Assembly: GCA_009761415.1 (NCBI GenBank)
Contig: QUOL01000006.1
Span: 1,847,629-1,911,628, forward strand
Source of the DNA: Sarcomyxa edulis
Lineage: Eukaryota > Basidiomycota > Agaricomycetes > Agaricales > Mycenaceae
Direction: 5' to 3'
Length of the DNA: 64,000 bases
Shown here: positions 22,500-33,681 of the stretch, in pieces
How positions within the stretch are numbered: position 1 is the stretch's first letter
Layout: every line of letters starts with the position of its first letter
The notes under the pieces: model-generated
The model's database searches: none
Told to the model about the DNA's origin: nothing
Seen by the model: only the letters and a program-made list of their open reading frames with translations
Translations under genes and position numbers: made by a program

Positions 22500-25400
22500 T
22501 CAGTCCTCCCAAACAACCCTCTCCATATTCAAATGCGCCGCTGGTTTATACTTCCCCTTCCCACCCCGCGCATCCTTCGCCTCCATCCTTGTCTTCACAC
22601 TCCTATGCACATACGTACTCACTCTCGCATTAGCTCCCCCATTCCCGTTCGCAATTCCGTTCCCATGCACTACTCCATTTCCATTAGCACCCGCACCCGC
22701 ACTCTTCTTCCCATTCCCATTCCCATTCTTCCCCCTCCCCTGCCCAGGAACGACCCTCGCCCCCCAAAAATTCGGCCTAAACCTCACCGTCCACCCCGTC
22801 CCTCCACTCCTCTGATACCGCTGCTTCATAGGCAACAACTCCATGATCCACCATAACCACCACGCGATATTGAGTTGGTCGTAGATGGGCGAGAGCGAGT
22901 CGCGTAGATCGTGTTCTTCTTCGGTGAGAGTCTGCCCTATTGCCTCGACGCCTGTGTTTGTGTCTGTGTGATGATTCTGTGCCGCATATTTGTCCTTGGC
23001 GGACTTGGCAACTGATTTTGCGGTGGGTATGTGTTGTAGTCTAAGGTCTCCGACTGGCATCGGTGGAGGCCGATCGAGAACGTGTGGGTATAACGATGCA
23101 GGATCTAACCCGACACCTCTCAACCCCTCCGCATCGAACAAGATCCCCGTGTCAGTCTTGAAACACTGACGGATCATCCAACGGAGTGGGATCCGAGCGA
23201 GACTGTGGGGTGTGTCGTTTGGGACTGAACCGCCTCCTACGTCTGGGTAAAAGTAAGTGGGGGTAGAGGTGTGGACAGTCAGTATTGGAAAGAAAAGAAG
23301 GGAGGAAGAATGGGGTTCGACGAGGCTCACCGCAATGACACCCAGCGAACCAAACCTCCTTGATATTCGTAGGCAACCTCTGATGACTATCCGAATTCTC
23401 CCGCTCCAGCTGCCTCAACGTCGAATGCTGCTTATGCGGCGTTGGTCGTGGGTTCTTCGGATCCTTGGCTTTCGCCTTCCCTATACCTATCCCTACTCCT
23501 CCACCAACACTACCACCAACGTCCGGCACGTGTACTCCATTCTCCACACTGACGGCTCCAGATGCATTTGCATTTACGGATGCTGCTGTACCCAACGTCG
23601 ACTCCTTCCCATTCGGACGATTCCACAAATTAGCCTTAAATTTAGCTCGGCGTTCGTCAAGCGAGACAGCGTGTCGGAATGTGCGTACGATGGTGTTGCT
23701 TGTGGTGAAGGGGAGTCGGCGGGGGATTAGGCCGACGGAGTTGACTGTGTCTGTGTGGGTGTAGGGTACAAGGTGGATTGGGTTAGTTGGGCGGTTGGTT
23801 TGTGGGGGATGATGGGAGGAAGGGAAGAAGGAACGAGGTTAGGTGAAGGTGGATGGAAGGTGGATTGAGTGAACGAGAAGAACGTAAGAGGAATAATTTA
23901 CGGTGAAAGAAAGAAGGATATATGCTAATCACAACGAAAGACGAATGCACGTACCCCAAACCCCAACGAACTCAATCCCCACATCAATGGAAAAAGCCTT
24001 CTTGAACGCGTTGGATTGAGCCCATCCGATCTCGTCTGCGCGTGTGAACATCTTGTATGCGAAGGGGACTTGCTGTGGATGGAGGGGTGGGGTTGGTATT
24101 AGCACCGGAAGCGTCAGGTTTATAGTCGGGCGAGATCAGCGTTACAGTCGGAAGGGATCTAAGGACAGTAGACGAACAAGAAGGAGACGGGAGTGACTGA
24201 CTGACCTGGAAATTCGACGCAGGTAATAACCCGACCTATTCAATGGAAAATCCGGTCAGCGAACGGACACTTCGGACGACATTTTCCCCAGAACAAGGAC
24301 GTGAACGATCGTTTCAAACTTGAACAAGTCAACGACCCAACGACCCAACGATCTTGACGCACACACATACATACACACCGGAACTACCACCCCACAACAC
24401 AACACACACAGAGACACACCACGACGCACCTTATGTATCATCCCAGCAAGCGACCTCGCCGTATACGCGCCTCTGCTGAACCCGAAGATGCAGATTCTGT
24501 CTTTGGCTGTGTCTGCCGTGTAGGAAATCAGCGTATTAGGGGGTGTGGATGATGAGGATAAGGGTTGAGTGTTAGTATCAGTTCGGTAGGGTTGTGATGG
24601 ATGGGGTAGGTGATGGGTGGGATGGGATGGGTGGATGAGGGGTGAGGGGATGGATGGGTTCGAGAGGGGGATGGATGGGGAGGGGATGGGAGGGTGAAAT
24701 GTGTGGGGGATGGGGATGGGTTGGGATGGGTATGGATGGGGGATTGGGATGGGTATGGATGGGGGATTGGGATGGGGATGGGGGGTGAGGATCGATGTGG
24801 GGATGGGGGTGAGGGTGGGGTGGGATGTGTGGGATGTGTGGGATGGAAGGGTGAAGGGGATGGAAGGAAGGGAGGGATGGGGATGGGATGGGTATGGGTA
24901 TGGGGAATGGGGAGGGGATGGGACGTACAGTTCTGCATGAGGAATTCGTATCCATCTGTGTGTGTCGAGTCCGAGTCGAGTCAGTATGTCATTGAGTGAG
25001 TGAGTGAGAAGGGAAGAGGGAGGAACGAAGGACAAAATGAATTTGGGAGAAAGAAGAAGATGTATGAGAGGGGAACCAATGAGACGCGAGGCAAGAATGA
25101 AAGGAAGAAGGGAAGAACGAAGTACGAAGTACGAACGAAGAACGACGTAGTAAAGGACTACATGAATAACTAAATGAACAGAACGCGACACCCACCCATA
25201 ACATGCGCGTCCAAATTCCACGCGATAGCTTCATCCAGCGTCTTTGAGATTTTGGACATGCCTGGGGTGGCTATTTGAGGGGACGTGTACTGCCATAACC
25301 ACAACGAACAAAAACGTTAGGATGCGGGCTGTAAGGAAAGGTGGATGTGGGATCGTACCGTTCCGATACCAGCCTATGAGCATCGAGTATCGAGAATTTG

Positions 25401-25917
25401 GGTCAGTATGGTATGTATGTATGACGGGGGAAGGAAAGAGAGAGAAGGGGAGAGAGAGAGAACGCTACTTACCTGATAATAAACCATCTGCTTCTCACGA
25501 TCGTCTTTCTTGAGAAGTGTGAATAGTTGTACGATGTTCGAGTTCTACGATACTTCTCTTCAGTTCCGTGATAGAGGTGGTTTAATAGAAGGGTTGGCGT
25601 ACGTCCGCGTCGAATCTACATATATACACGTTCATCAACACTTCTAGACGCGATGAGAGAAACGGAACGGATACGCACTGATCACCAGTCCCATCGAAAC
25701 ATAACACGAGCGTACGAGATCTCCCTGGGGTATCGAAAGGTGGAATCACGGAAGGGACGATACCGTGCAGCCCTCCAGCGGAGGCCGAGGCCGAGGGTTC
25801 ACCGGCACCACTGGTAGTCATTTTGAAGGTGGAGCTCTCCACTGGGGCACCGACGATAGTCTCGGTGACCGAAACGGCAGACCCGTCCTGGAGGTGGTTG
25901 CTAGCCTGAGATGACAT
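22500..25917 (-). CDS. DUF2235 alpha/beta-hydrolase-like protein
   Basis: Multi-exon gene read from ATG 25917 to the stop at 22500. Exon 1 (25917-25679) ends in TLVLCFDGTGDQ, the first hallmark of DUF2235/Tle1-like hydrolases. Small exons follow (FDAD, NSNIVQLFTLLKKDDREKQ, YYQAGIGT, SKTLDEAIAWNLDAHV). The nucleophile elbow ICIFGFSRGAYTARSLAG lies near 24440-24500 (Gly-Phe-Ser-Arg-Gly, Ser likely catalytic). Later exons give GVWDTVNSVG-like sequence (~23950-23990), HAVSLDERRAKFKANLW (~23620-23690) and KEVWFAGCHC (~23330). The last exon, 23250-22500, has a Gly/Asn-rich tail. A Gly-rich insert (GGSVGGGVGIGIGKAKAK) lies in the middle. The family is widespread in fungi; the substrate is unproven, possibly lipid or ester. 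One intron is expanded by a C-rich repeat. Confidence 0.8.
24540..24925. repeat. GGGATG-type simple repeat inside a DUF2235 intron
   Basis: About 385 nt made almost only of GGGATGG, GGGTATGGATGG and GGGGATGG units on the plus strand (C-rich on the coding strand of the host gene). It lies between the exon encoding IAWNLDAHV...EFLMQN and the FGFSRG exon. Open frames across it (Pro/His/Ser-rich on minus, Gly/Trp/Met-rich on plus) are artefacts of the repeat. Confidence 0.85.
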
Positions 25918-28324
25918 GGTGGAGAGGGAGAGGTATTATTGATTAGAGCAGAGCGGGGCGTGGATGTAGTTATAAGGTCTACTCACCTGCTGGTCAGCAT
26001 GCGAAGATCGAAGCGAAGATGGGTCGGTAGCAAGACGCACCCGAGTAAGTAACACATCCAAAGAGGACTAGTACTGCCCAGTTGGGTCGATTCGTGGTAT
26101 GCGGATCATGATGTATGTAGTAGGAGAGGGTGGTTCTCCGAGTTGAATGAGCTTGGAAGGACAAGGACGTCCAAGACTCCAAGTGCGTTTCAGTAAAAAC
26201 CGCCGATGTTTGATGGTGGTGGTGGCAGTGCTGTAACCCTAACCCTCTGCTCCACCCTCGACGAGAGCAATCGCATCGCTTCTAACCCTACTAACCTATC
26301 GTTGGAATGTAAGATATCGCTACTAGGTGCGTCTCAGTATGCTCTACGGGTTATCGTGTCCCTTACCTCTCATCAATCGTTAGTTCGGATGGGCTGATTA
26401 GGGTTTTCACTACTCTTCCCAACGCCCCAGCCTTCATCACTATCGAACTTAGAGCTCGATCCATCAGAATCACGTCGTGTCTCGATGGTTACATCTGCCA
26501 GAGGACGCAGCATGCTCTTCTTTAACTCGACTAGAAGAGATAAGTAAGTACAAGAGCTCTTTTTGAACTCTTTGATTCTGGCTTCATCAACGCATCCTCA
26601 TGCATCATGTCCAGCATCCCTTCTGAATCCCCCTAGTGACTGAGCCCTCTCTGGAGAGGTTCCAATCATTGATTCAAAGCTTGCATCCGCCCCACACGGA
26701 CACTAGCACTACGACCACGAGACGTCTTTTTTTGGCTCGCTGGCTAAGTCAAATGAGGCGATCATTCGACTCACCGCATACTTGTACGTCCAGTATTCTC
26801 CATCATCGCTGTCGCACATCGATTGCTCCTAGCCCGACTTCTCGGACCCAAACGTATCAATCATCTCGACGAATCTTAATTTCGGGGACCCACTCTGCTT
26901 TCCGGTCTTCCTCCCATCTCGATCACCATCGACACGGTGCGCTCTCGGTGCTGTGTAACTCCGTTCCCATTTTCTTCCCTGATTAAGCTTCGTTGACTTC
27001 CTGGGCCCAGTTCATGCGTCTCAGATGAGAGTCCTCCGAATCGCGTATTATGGTCGAGCTCGAACTCGCAATTCATGTCCATGATGATTTACGCCAGGAG
27101 TGGTAAGACCAGCTCGACACGCCTACTACCTACTCAACATCTCCTACACCACGCAAAATTCCCGAAAGCTTCATTCCCACAACACTTTTACTGTGGAGAC
27201 TCCAAGTTCGTGTTCTCACGTCGAACTGAGGTGCACTACTTACTTCTTCCACACCAAATCCCAGTCATCGCCATTCTTCTGCCTCCCCAATGCACATCTC
27301 CACTTCCTTACCAAATCACCGATGCCAATGCGTAGGACGGACGATTCTATTTCTCCCTTCTACAGTCTCCGGAGTCCGATTTCGTGTTCTCGGTCGAAAC
27401 GAGGATGCATTCACTACTACTACTACAACACCAGATCATCACCAGATCATCACTCCACCTCGATTTACGATCCCCACTTCTCTAGCCTTACTCAACAATA
27501 AACAATGAATGCGTTAGCCAACGATACTCCAGGGCTGATAATTGTCCTCACCCCACAGTGACCGGCCTTTCAGACACGAGAGGACAGGACTCGGGATGCC
27601 CATCATCACTACCTAACCTCTAATTCCCAATCTGAACTTCCAAACATCTTCCGACTATGCATGCAGCCTACGTCTACATCCAAAGGCATCGTTTGTTCTG
27701 TATCGATCATCGCATGCTTCTAACCCCGTATCAGACAGCTGACCATCGAGAATCATCTTCCCAGCGTGAATCTTCGGCCTCAAGACTTGTCATCTCATCC
27801 TAATCTAATGCGATGGCGTGCCAGTGCCGAGCGTCGTTCTTGATCGGTCTATGGATGCTAGTGGTTTGGCGATTGCTCCACTACTCGGTCCCTATCGAGA
27901 CACTGTCGAGGCTGTATAACATCGTCCCTCGAAACCTACTCTATACGTGTCGGACAGGAATCCTGCGAGTCCCGAGTCTCAGGTCATAGTCCACCTCCAA
28001 CGCGTCATCAAAATCTTCTAGAAGCGCTGACGATCGCGTTTATCTGTGGCATGCGAAACCTTCGAAGGCTTCCCTCCCGATTCGAAGACATCTCACTCAC
28101 TTTTCTGAGTTTCATGGCTAGTTTCATGGACCACCGCCAGTACTAATTTCGTGTTGTCTCTCTTGTACAGACTGAGACTCGGTCGGAACGGGATATATGT
28201 AACCTCTGGTACTACTACTACTACTACTAGTACAATGACAACCCTAACACACGAGTCACTTCACCCACGACAATGTACAGTACATATCCCCTCCATGACA
28301 ACGTACATATCCCCTCCTTTACCT
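25918..28324. other. Gene-poor interval of ~2.4 kb
   Basis: No gene is supported. The plus strand is pyrimidine-rich with many TCATC/ACTAC words, giving spurious Ser/His/Thr-rich frames. Telomere-like words occur near 26228 (TAACCCTAACCCT), 26280 and 26398. Confidence 0.4.
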
Positions 28325-29290
28325 CTACCAATACAATTTATGCGTAGGACAATGATACCCCGTGGGGTTCTTGAAGAGGTATAGTTGATGGTATTCTTCG
28401 GCGTCCCACCATTTCCCGGCCTGTATGAGACGAGACGATGAAGCAATGTGTTAGAACAGACGAACGAAACAGACGATATGGCATCTGAATAGCACTCACC
28501 GGAACGATCTCAGTGACAATCTTCGTCCCATTCGGCGTGAAATGCTTCTCTTGGACTTCCTTCGTCACCCTCTGCGCGGTCTCGAATTGAGCCTCGGATG
28601 TCGTGAAGATCCCCGAACGATATTCTATGTACACCCACCCACCCACACCGTCAGCAACCCACCACCAAACACCAAAAAGAACTCAAAAAAGAACAGAACC
28701 AACACTCACGAGTCCCAACATCCCCCCCCTGCCTCCCCACCGTCGTCGGATCATGCGTCCTATAGAAAAACTCCACCAACTCCTCATACCCTACCACCGT
28801 CGGATCAAACTCGATCTTGACGGCTTCGGCGTGGGAGGTGTCGCCTAAGCAGACGCGTTTGTAGCTTGGGTTTTCGATGGAGGGGTTTCCGCCTGTGAAG
28901 CCGACGGTGGTGCGGAGGATGCCTTTGGGTGGGGAGGGGGAGGGGGAGGGGGGGTAGTGTTTGAGGAAGATGTGTTCGACGCCCCAGAAGCAGCTGGGAG
29001 TGGGGTGGGGGTGGGGGTGAGCGGTGTAGTGGAAGAGAGTGAGAGGGGAGGATGGGTGGGTGGATGGGTGGTACTTACCCTGCGGCGAAGATGGCGGTTT
29101 CGGTAGTTGATGCTGCAGATTCAGATGTCATCGTCAGTATTCGTGCTAGCTAGCCTTCAAACGTTCATCGACGCAAGATCTAGTACTCACCTGAAGACAT
29201 GGGTGCTCGGAAGGATGCTGGATCTATTGGGGAGGAGGAGGAGGAAGAGAGAGAGAGGATGGCTTTGAGACGAGTGAGAATTGACGCCAT
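28325..29290 (-). CDS. msrA: Peptide methionine-S-sulfoxide reductase A
   Basis: Repairs oxidised methionine by reducing the S-sulfoxide. Exons 29290-29191, 29112-29079, 28993-28710, 28624-28500, 28420-28325 close to 212 residues. The catalytic motif GCFWGVEH is split by an intron after the first two bases of its Gly codon. Also present: [51 protein letters not shown] and the C-terminal GYHCPTHKLYW with a candidate resolving Cys. The first 30 residues (MASILTRLKAILSLSSSS) are basic, then Ser-rich, and could be a mitochondrial presequence; an internal ATG 90 nt downstream would give a cytosolic form. A Ser/Pro run (PPSPSPSPPKG) is inserted after the active site. A TATA-like element lies about 60 nt before the first ATG on the minus strand. 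Confidence 0.92.
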
Positions 29291-29594
29291 CGCAGAGAGA
29301 TCGTTGCAATTGGATTTGAAATTTAGTTTGCAAATTTGGACAGCTCATATTTATAGATTATCGCGACATTTTGGCGTCAGCATCTAATCTAATCGGAGAT
29401 AAGATCTCGAGGGCTTTGGATTTGGAATTGGGGGGACAGGGGACATGATGCTTATGCTAGACGTTTTCAGATGAGTAGCAGGTTCAGGTGAGCAGGGTAT
29501 ATCTAACGTTTCAGGATTTCTCAACCACTCATTCAGCTTCGTTCCAGCTGGCCAGAAAGACACTACGCTATCATGGATGAAGTCCACCGTAACA

Positions 29595-30491
29595 CAAGAG
29601 GGAGCCACAAAAAAAATTAGTCATATCAGGTTGGTTGGTTAGTTGAGCTATCGGGCGGTTAAATTTTTTTTGGAGTCACTTATTTTCTGCCTGTTTGGGG
29701 CCTTTCTGAGACAGATCAGGAGCCAAAATGTCGTTATGAGCAGACTCTCGACCAAGAAACTTGGAGAAAGAGGCTTGTATTCCTGTATTTGACTGCAGCA
29801 TCCGGATTTTGCACCCCTCTGACTTCAAGACCTCAACCAAGAAAACAGCAGGGTCAAAACATCGAGAAGTTGCTGGCTAATTCGAGTTCAGATGATGAGG
29901 ACTCATCGAACGACTCGATGAATAATGGGGTTGAAGAGTCTGGAGGTCTTGTCGAACAGGCCCAGATGTCAATAACGAGACGTCAACAATCTTCACACTC
30001 GATGGACGACAAACGCGTTCGGGTCGCATACGACGTGCCCGGAATTTTGACAATGCTGGCGGAATGCACCAGCTGTGGGGTTGTCGTATCCAACCTTGAA
30101 ATTGTCGCCATTGAGGAGGTCTTCAGTGTCGGAAGCGCGGCTGCAAAACAAAATGGGTGCATTGGGTACATTTTCTTAAGCTGAATCCGCGTCGTTGATA
30201 ACTGATCTCACTTGCACATAGTACCATCTCCGTTGTGTCGGCAACAATTATGTGTCCAATGACTGGACCTGTGAGTTGTGCCTCGTATCAAACGGTCCGC
30301 CTCGAAAACGTTGTCGGTCACTGGGTTGAGCGCGCGTTGACTCGTCGAGTCTCGAGAATCGGACGGCCGGGAGGAATCAACCGTTTCCATATATAGTAAT
30401 ATATCACGTGCACGGTTGGTTGGTCCCCGACTTCAGGTCTTAATAAAAAAAACGACCCCATATGAATAATTTTTTTTGTGGCTCCCTCTTG
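29595..30491. mobile_element. hAT-like transposon, ~897 bp, with perfect ends
   Basis: Terminal inverted repeats of 24 bp, identical, at 29595-29618 and 30468-30491, beginning CAAGAGGGAGCCAC and running into eight A. Both sides are flanked by the same 8-bp word CCGTAACA (29587-29594 and 30492-30499), a target-site duplication of hAT length. The element is too short for a hAT transposase and holds no DDE or BED domain, so it is non-autonomous. Subterminal GGTTGGTTGG words occur near both ends. It lies only 50 bp beyond the stop of the P450 gene. Identical termini and a clean duplication argue for a recent insertion. Confidence 0.88.
29789..30184 (+). CDS. Putative ORF carried by the hAT-like element
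   Basis: 131-residue open frame inside the element. It is acidic and Ser-rich (NSSSDDEDSSNDS) with a more hydrophobic second half (VPGILTMLAECTSCGVVV). The acidic SDDED patch is reminiscent of linker regions in hAT or hAT-like transposases and in captured host exons, but no domain can be named. It may be a remnant of the transposase gene or have no coding role. Confidence 0.3.
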   Translation: MTAASGFCTPLTSRPQPRKQQGQNIEKLLANSSSDDEDSSNDSMNNGVEESGGLVEQAQMSITRRQQSSHSMDDKRVRVAYDVPGILTMLAECTSCGVVVSNLEIVAIEEVFSVGSAAAKQNGCIGYIFLS

Positions 30492-30548
30492 CCGTAACAA
30501 CACCGCAATCAAGCCGACATGAATACAGTTCATCGAAGTATTGTTGGT

Positions 30549-32695
30549 TCACATGGCACTTGATACACGTTGAGACCTAGGACGTATAGTGCACCTGTAT
30601 GGCTTCGGATGACTTGACAAGAATGTCTGGTCAACGACACAAAGCAGTACTAGCAAGCAGTACGCACCACGTCAATCCCGTAGTAAACTCGACTTTAGGA
30701 ACAATGTCCTTCCCATCCTCTCCCACTGCTTTGTCGATCTGAAGGGCGGCCAAGATTGATGCGATGGAGATCCACACGCTGGCGCTTGCCAGATGACGGC
30801 CAGGACAGATTCTGGTGGAAGAAAGAGTCACGACATCGACGAGTGGATGAGTATGTACGACTACTCACCTCCGTCCAAAACCGAACGACGCGATAGGGTA
30901 CGGTTCTGCATTATGTTCGAGGAACCGGGTGGGGTCAAACTCGTATGGATTCTTGTAGACGTTCTCGTCAAGCGACATTCTCCTAACACCATCGAGACTA
31001 TCAGCTGGCCCACAGAGAGCGAAGGACTAGCATTGTTGGGCTAACCTTGCATTTGCGAAGACTAAGGAGTTTTTGGGAATGAACATCCCTCGGTACACGT
31101 CGTCCTCCATTGTCTTATGAGGTACACCTACACGAACACGAAATTAGCATCGACTCACACGCCCTAAAGGTCGTGGGCGTACCGAGAGGGAGAGAAGGAC
31201 ACCATCTGAACGACATCATACGCGTCAGACCATCGACTAGATGGAACAAAACTTATACTATACCTCATCGTTTCCTGCATCACGCATTCCACGTAAGGCA
31301 ATCGTTCACGATCCTCCAATTCTGGGAGCCGATGGGTACCTACAACGGCGTCGATCTCCTCTTGAGCTCTCTTCTGGCACTCGGGGTGTAGGACCATAGC
31401 CAAAATGAACGAATAGACAGTGGACCAAGACTGTTAACATTCAATCAGAAATACAACATAGTACCTCGCAGACTGAAAGAAGACTCACAGCTTCCGTACC
31501 AGCTCCATAGATAACGCCCGCCGTACCCTTGATATCGTCGAGATCCTCCGGCTGTATATCTCCTTTTCCTTCTAATTGGTACGCCAAGTACGACGGTTCA
31601 GCAGTTCCGTTCGCCTTCAAACCATAGCCAGAGCTTAAATTAGCTCTAGTCAGGACAACAGATAAAATATTTACGGACGACTTGTTTTCGGACAACGTCA
31701 AACGGTAGGTCATGAATTCTCCTGATAGCCCAACGCCATTCCCGGGCAAATCGAGCGTAGTAAGTCCCAGGGAACCACGACGGTAGGTTCTGCACTTGAA
31801 ACATGGAAGAACGCCAGTGAGCAAGCAAGATGATGTTGATATCGGTACTCACGGAAAGGAAAAAGATCAACGGGCGTCGATCCCGGTGGTCCACAATTAT
31901 TCATGGCAAAACCAGCGCTATCGGCAAACTTCGTATATTCGTCGTCGTCTGATACGACTCTGTGTCCGTAAGCTATTCTCATTGCGACGCTAGTGCTGTA
32001 CCTGTGGGCATGAGTCTAGCGTTAGTTTCCAAAAATGTAGCGTCTCGGGAAACTGGAGGAGATGTATCGGATACTCGCCGCAGGATCGGTTTTCCTGGAT
32101 CTTCCGGGTTGGTCTTTAGATTGTTAACAAGCTCTCGGGCTTCCTCAGTCAGAATAGGATAGAACGCCGCGCAGGAACTCAATTTTAAGTATTGCAAGAG
32201 CTTGCGGTGCTTCTGGAATCGTTTGCCATAACCGATGAACGTCAAAGTCGGCGTCCAGCCCATTCTACCACCACATTCCCTAGTCAATAGGATACATCTT
32301 ATAGGACGAGCGCAACTCACAATTCGAACACCACAAACCGAGGCCTATCACTGTAATTCCGGCTCCGCTTTTCTAGCAGATCGACTGCGGCTTGGACGCT
32401 ATCTAAAATAATGATCGAGCGTCCCAGGATATTCAATGATATCACGTCCCCTACGCCCAGGGATCCTTCAGTACATAGCCAAGCTGCAGCTTCGGGAGTG
32501 CTCACCATAAGTCTTAGCCCACTCATGAAACACGTCCTCTTGTCTCTCTGAGGGCATGACGCGGAGGTGTCCGATCAGAGGGTCAGACGGAGGACCTGGA
32601 GGAAGTGGTATAGCATTCCGATTGCGGTTCCTCGCTCGAATGACTAGAAAGAAGAGCAAAGCAATGATCCATATCGTTGCAGCTGCAAGAGCCAT
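30549..32695 (-). CDS. Cytochrome P450 monooxygenase
   Basis: Microsomal P450 of agaricomycete type, many short introns. An N-terminal membrane anchor (TIWIIALLFFLVIRARN) is followed by the proline hinge PLPPGPPSDPLIGHL. Recognisable exons: 32695-32506; 32450-32321; 32264-32075 (MGWTPTLTFIGYG); ~32000-31853 (RIAYGHRVVSDDDEY); ~31794 onward (LPSWFPGTYYARFAREW). I-helix GVIYGAGTEA lies near 31520 (canonical AGxxT region altered), the K-helix E-x-x-R within VECVMQETMR near 31270-31300, and the heme loop FGFGRRICPGR split by an intron near 30810-30880. A last intron gives the tail CHPKPYRCTIRPR ending at 30549. The frame between the third and fourth exons does not close with a standard GT-AG pair. 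Substrate unknown. Confidence 0.82.
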
Positions 32696-33640
32696 CGAGG
32701 CCGGTTATCTGGTGAGTTGAGTGAATGTCGGCAGGTTGTACCTGAATATTTATGACGGTGGAACTGGCTCTCCACGTGAATCAGCCATAGGTACCGAGAG
32801 GACTGGACTTGATAGGCGCATAATATCCTATCCGTCTGAGAGCGAAAAGCCAAAGAGGGGACTCAAAAGACTCGTAGGACCTATACGAGAGTCGAAAGTG
32901 ACAGGACACAGGAATATTCTGATGGAAGATCCTACAATGCCGTATCGAGACAGTAGGTCAAAGAGATAGCCACATCCAACGGAGAGAGGATTTATGCGAT
33001 TGATGGACGCGAGTTGCCCCACGACAAAGCTCGTTTTGCACCTATATGCATGGAAATGCCTACGCCAAATCATTCAGAACAGTAGACAGCGAGAGGATAG
33101 TCTAGATCAGATCTCCTGAAAACACGAGTCGAGATTCCTAGTCAAGAGAGGCGACCGTGTCAAACCGCAGGCAGGAGGGGCTTGTCCAAAAAGAAGAGAG
33201 ATAAGAGATAGGGTTGAGATAGAGACATAAGATAACAGGCTCTATGTTCTCATCAGGGAGAGGAGGCTAGGATGTTTGAAACTACGATGAGGTCGTAAGT
33301 TTAAACAAGATCCTAGATCGTCACTCGATGTGAAATCCTAGTTCCTGAGTTTGGGGGAAGAACCTCCGGTTCGGTCCAGGCCCCGAAGGGGCCGGGAAAA
33401 GCTGACTAAGCGTGTTCGGCGGGAGTGGCGAAGATGCCAACTCTCCGACCGGGAAACGGTCAAATCTCGTAGAGAACAGCTTCGAACACCGAAAGTCCTG
33501 AATGTCTGATATAGAACGGCAAATCCGAATATACCACCCCAGAGCAGAATGCTCACAACAAGTCGGAGATGCGGACGTTCTATGAGGGATGAGACGGAGA
33601 AGGTCGCTTCGCGACTTCCCCACACTAGAGCATGATGGTC
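32696..33640. other. Interval between P450 and retroelement, hairpin-rich
   Basis: No gene seen. Hairpin-like words cluster at 33376-33610: GGCCCCGAAGGGGCC, GACCGGGAAACGGTC and GGTCGCTTCGCGACTTCC. They lie just beyond the 3' end of the tyrosine-recombinase retroelement and may be part of its terminal repeat region, though no matching copy at the other end was found by eye. Confidence 0.4.
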
Positions 33641-33681
33641 TGGACTAAGTCATGGAGAATGAGTTCAAGAAAGAGGTTATA

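Noticed and set aside
22533..23764. Arg/Pro-rich plus-strand frames
   Set aside because: Antisense shadows of the DUF2235 exons.
24528..24955. Pro/His-rich minus frames and Gly/Trp-rich plus frames
   Set aside because: They are translations of the GGGATG repeat inside an intron of the DUF2235 gene.
26636..27501. Ser/His/Thr-rich plus-strand frames of 72-133 codons
   Set aside because: Pyrimidine-rich low-complexity sequence; no splice-consistent model or domain.
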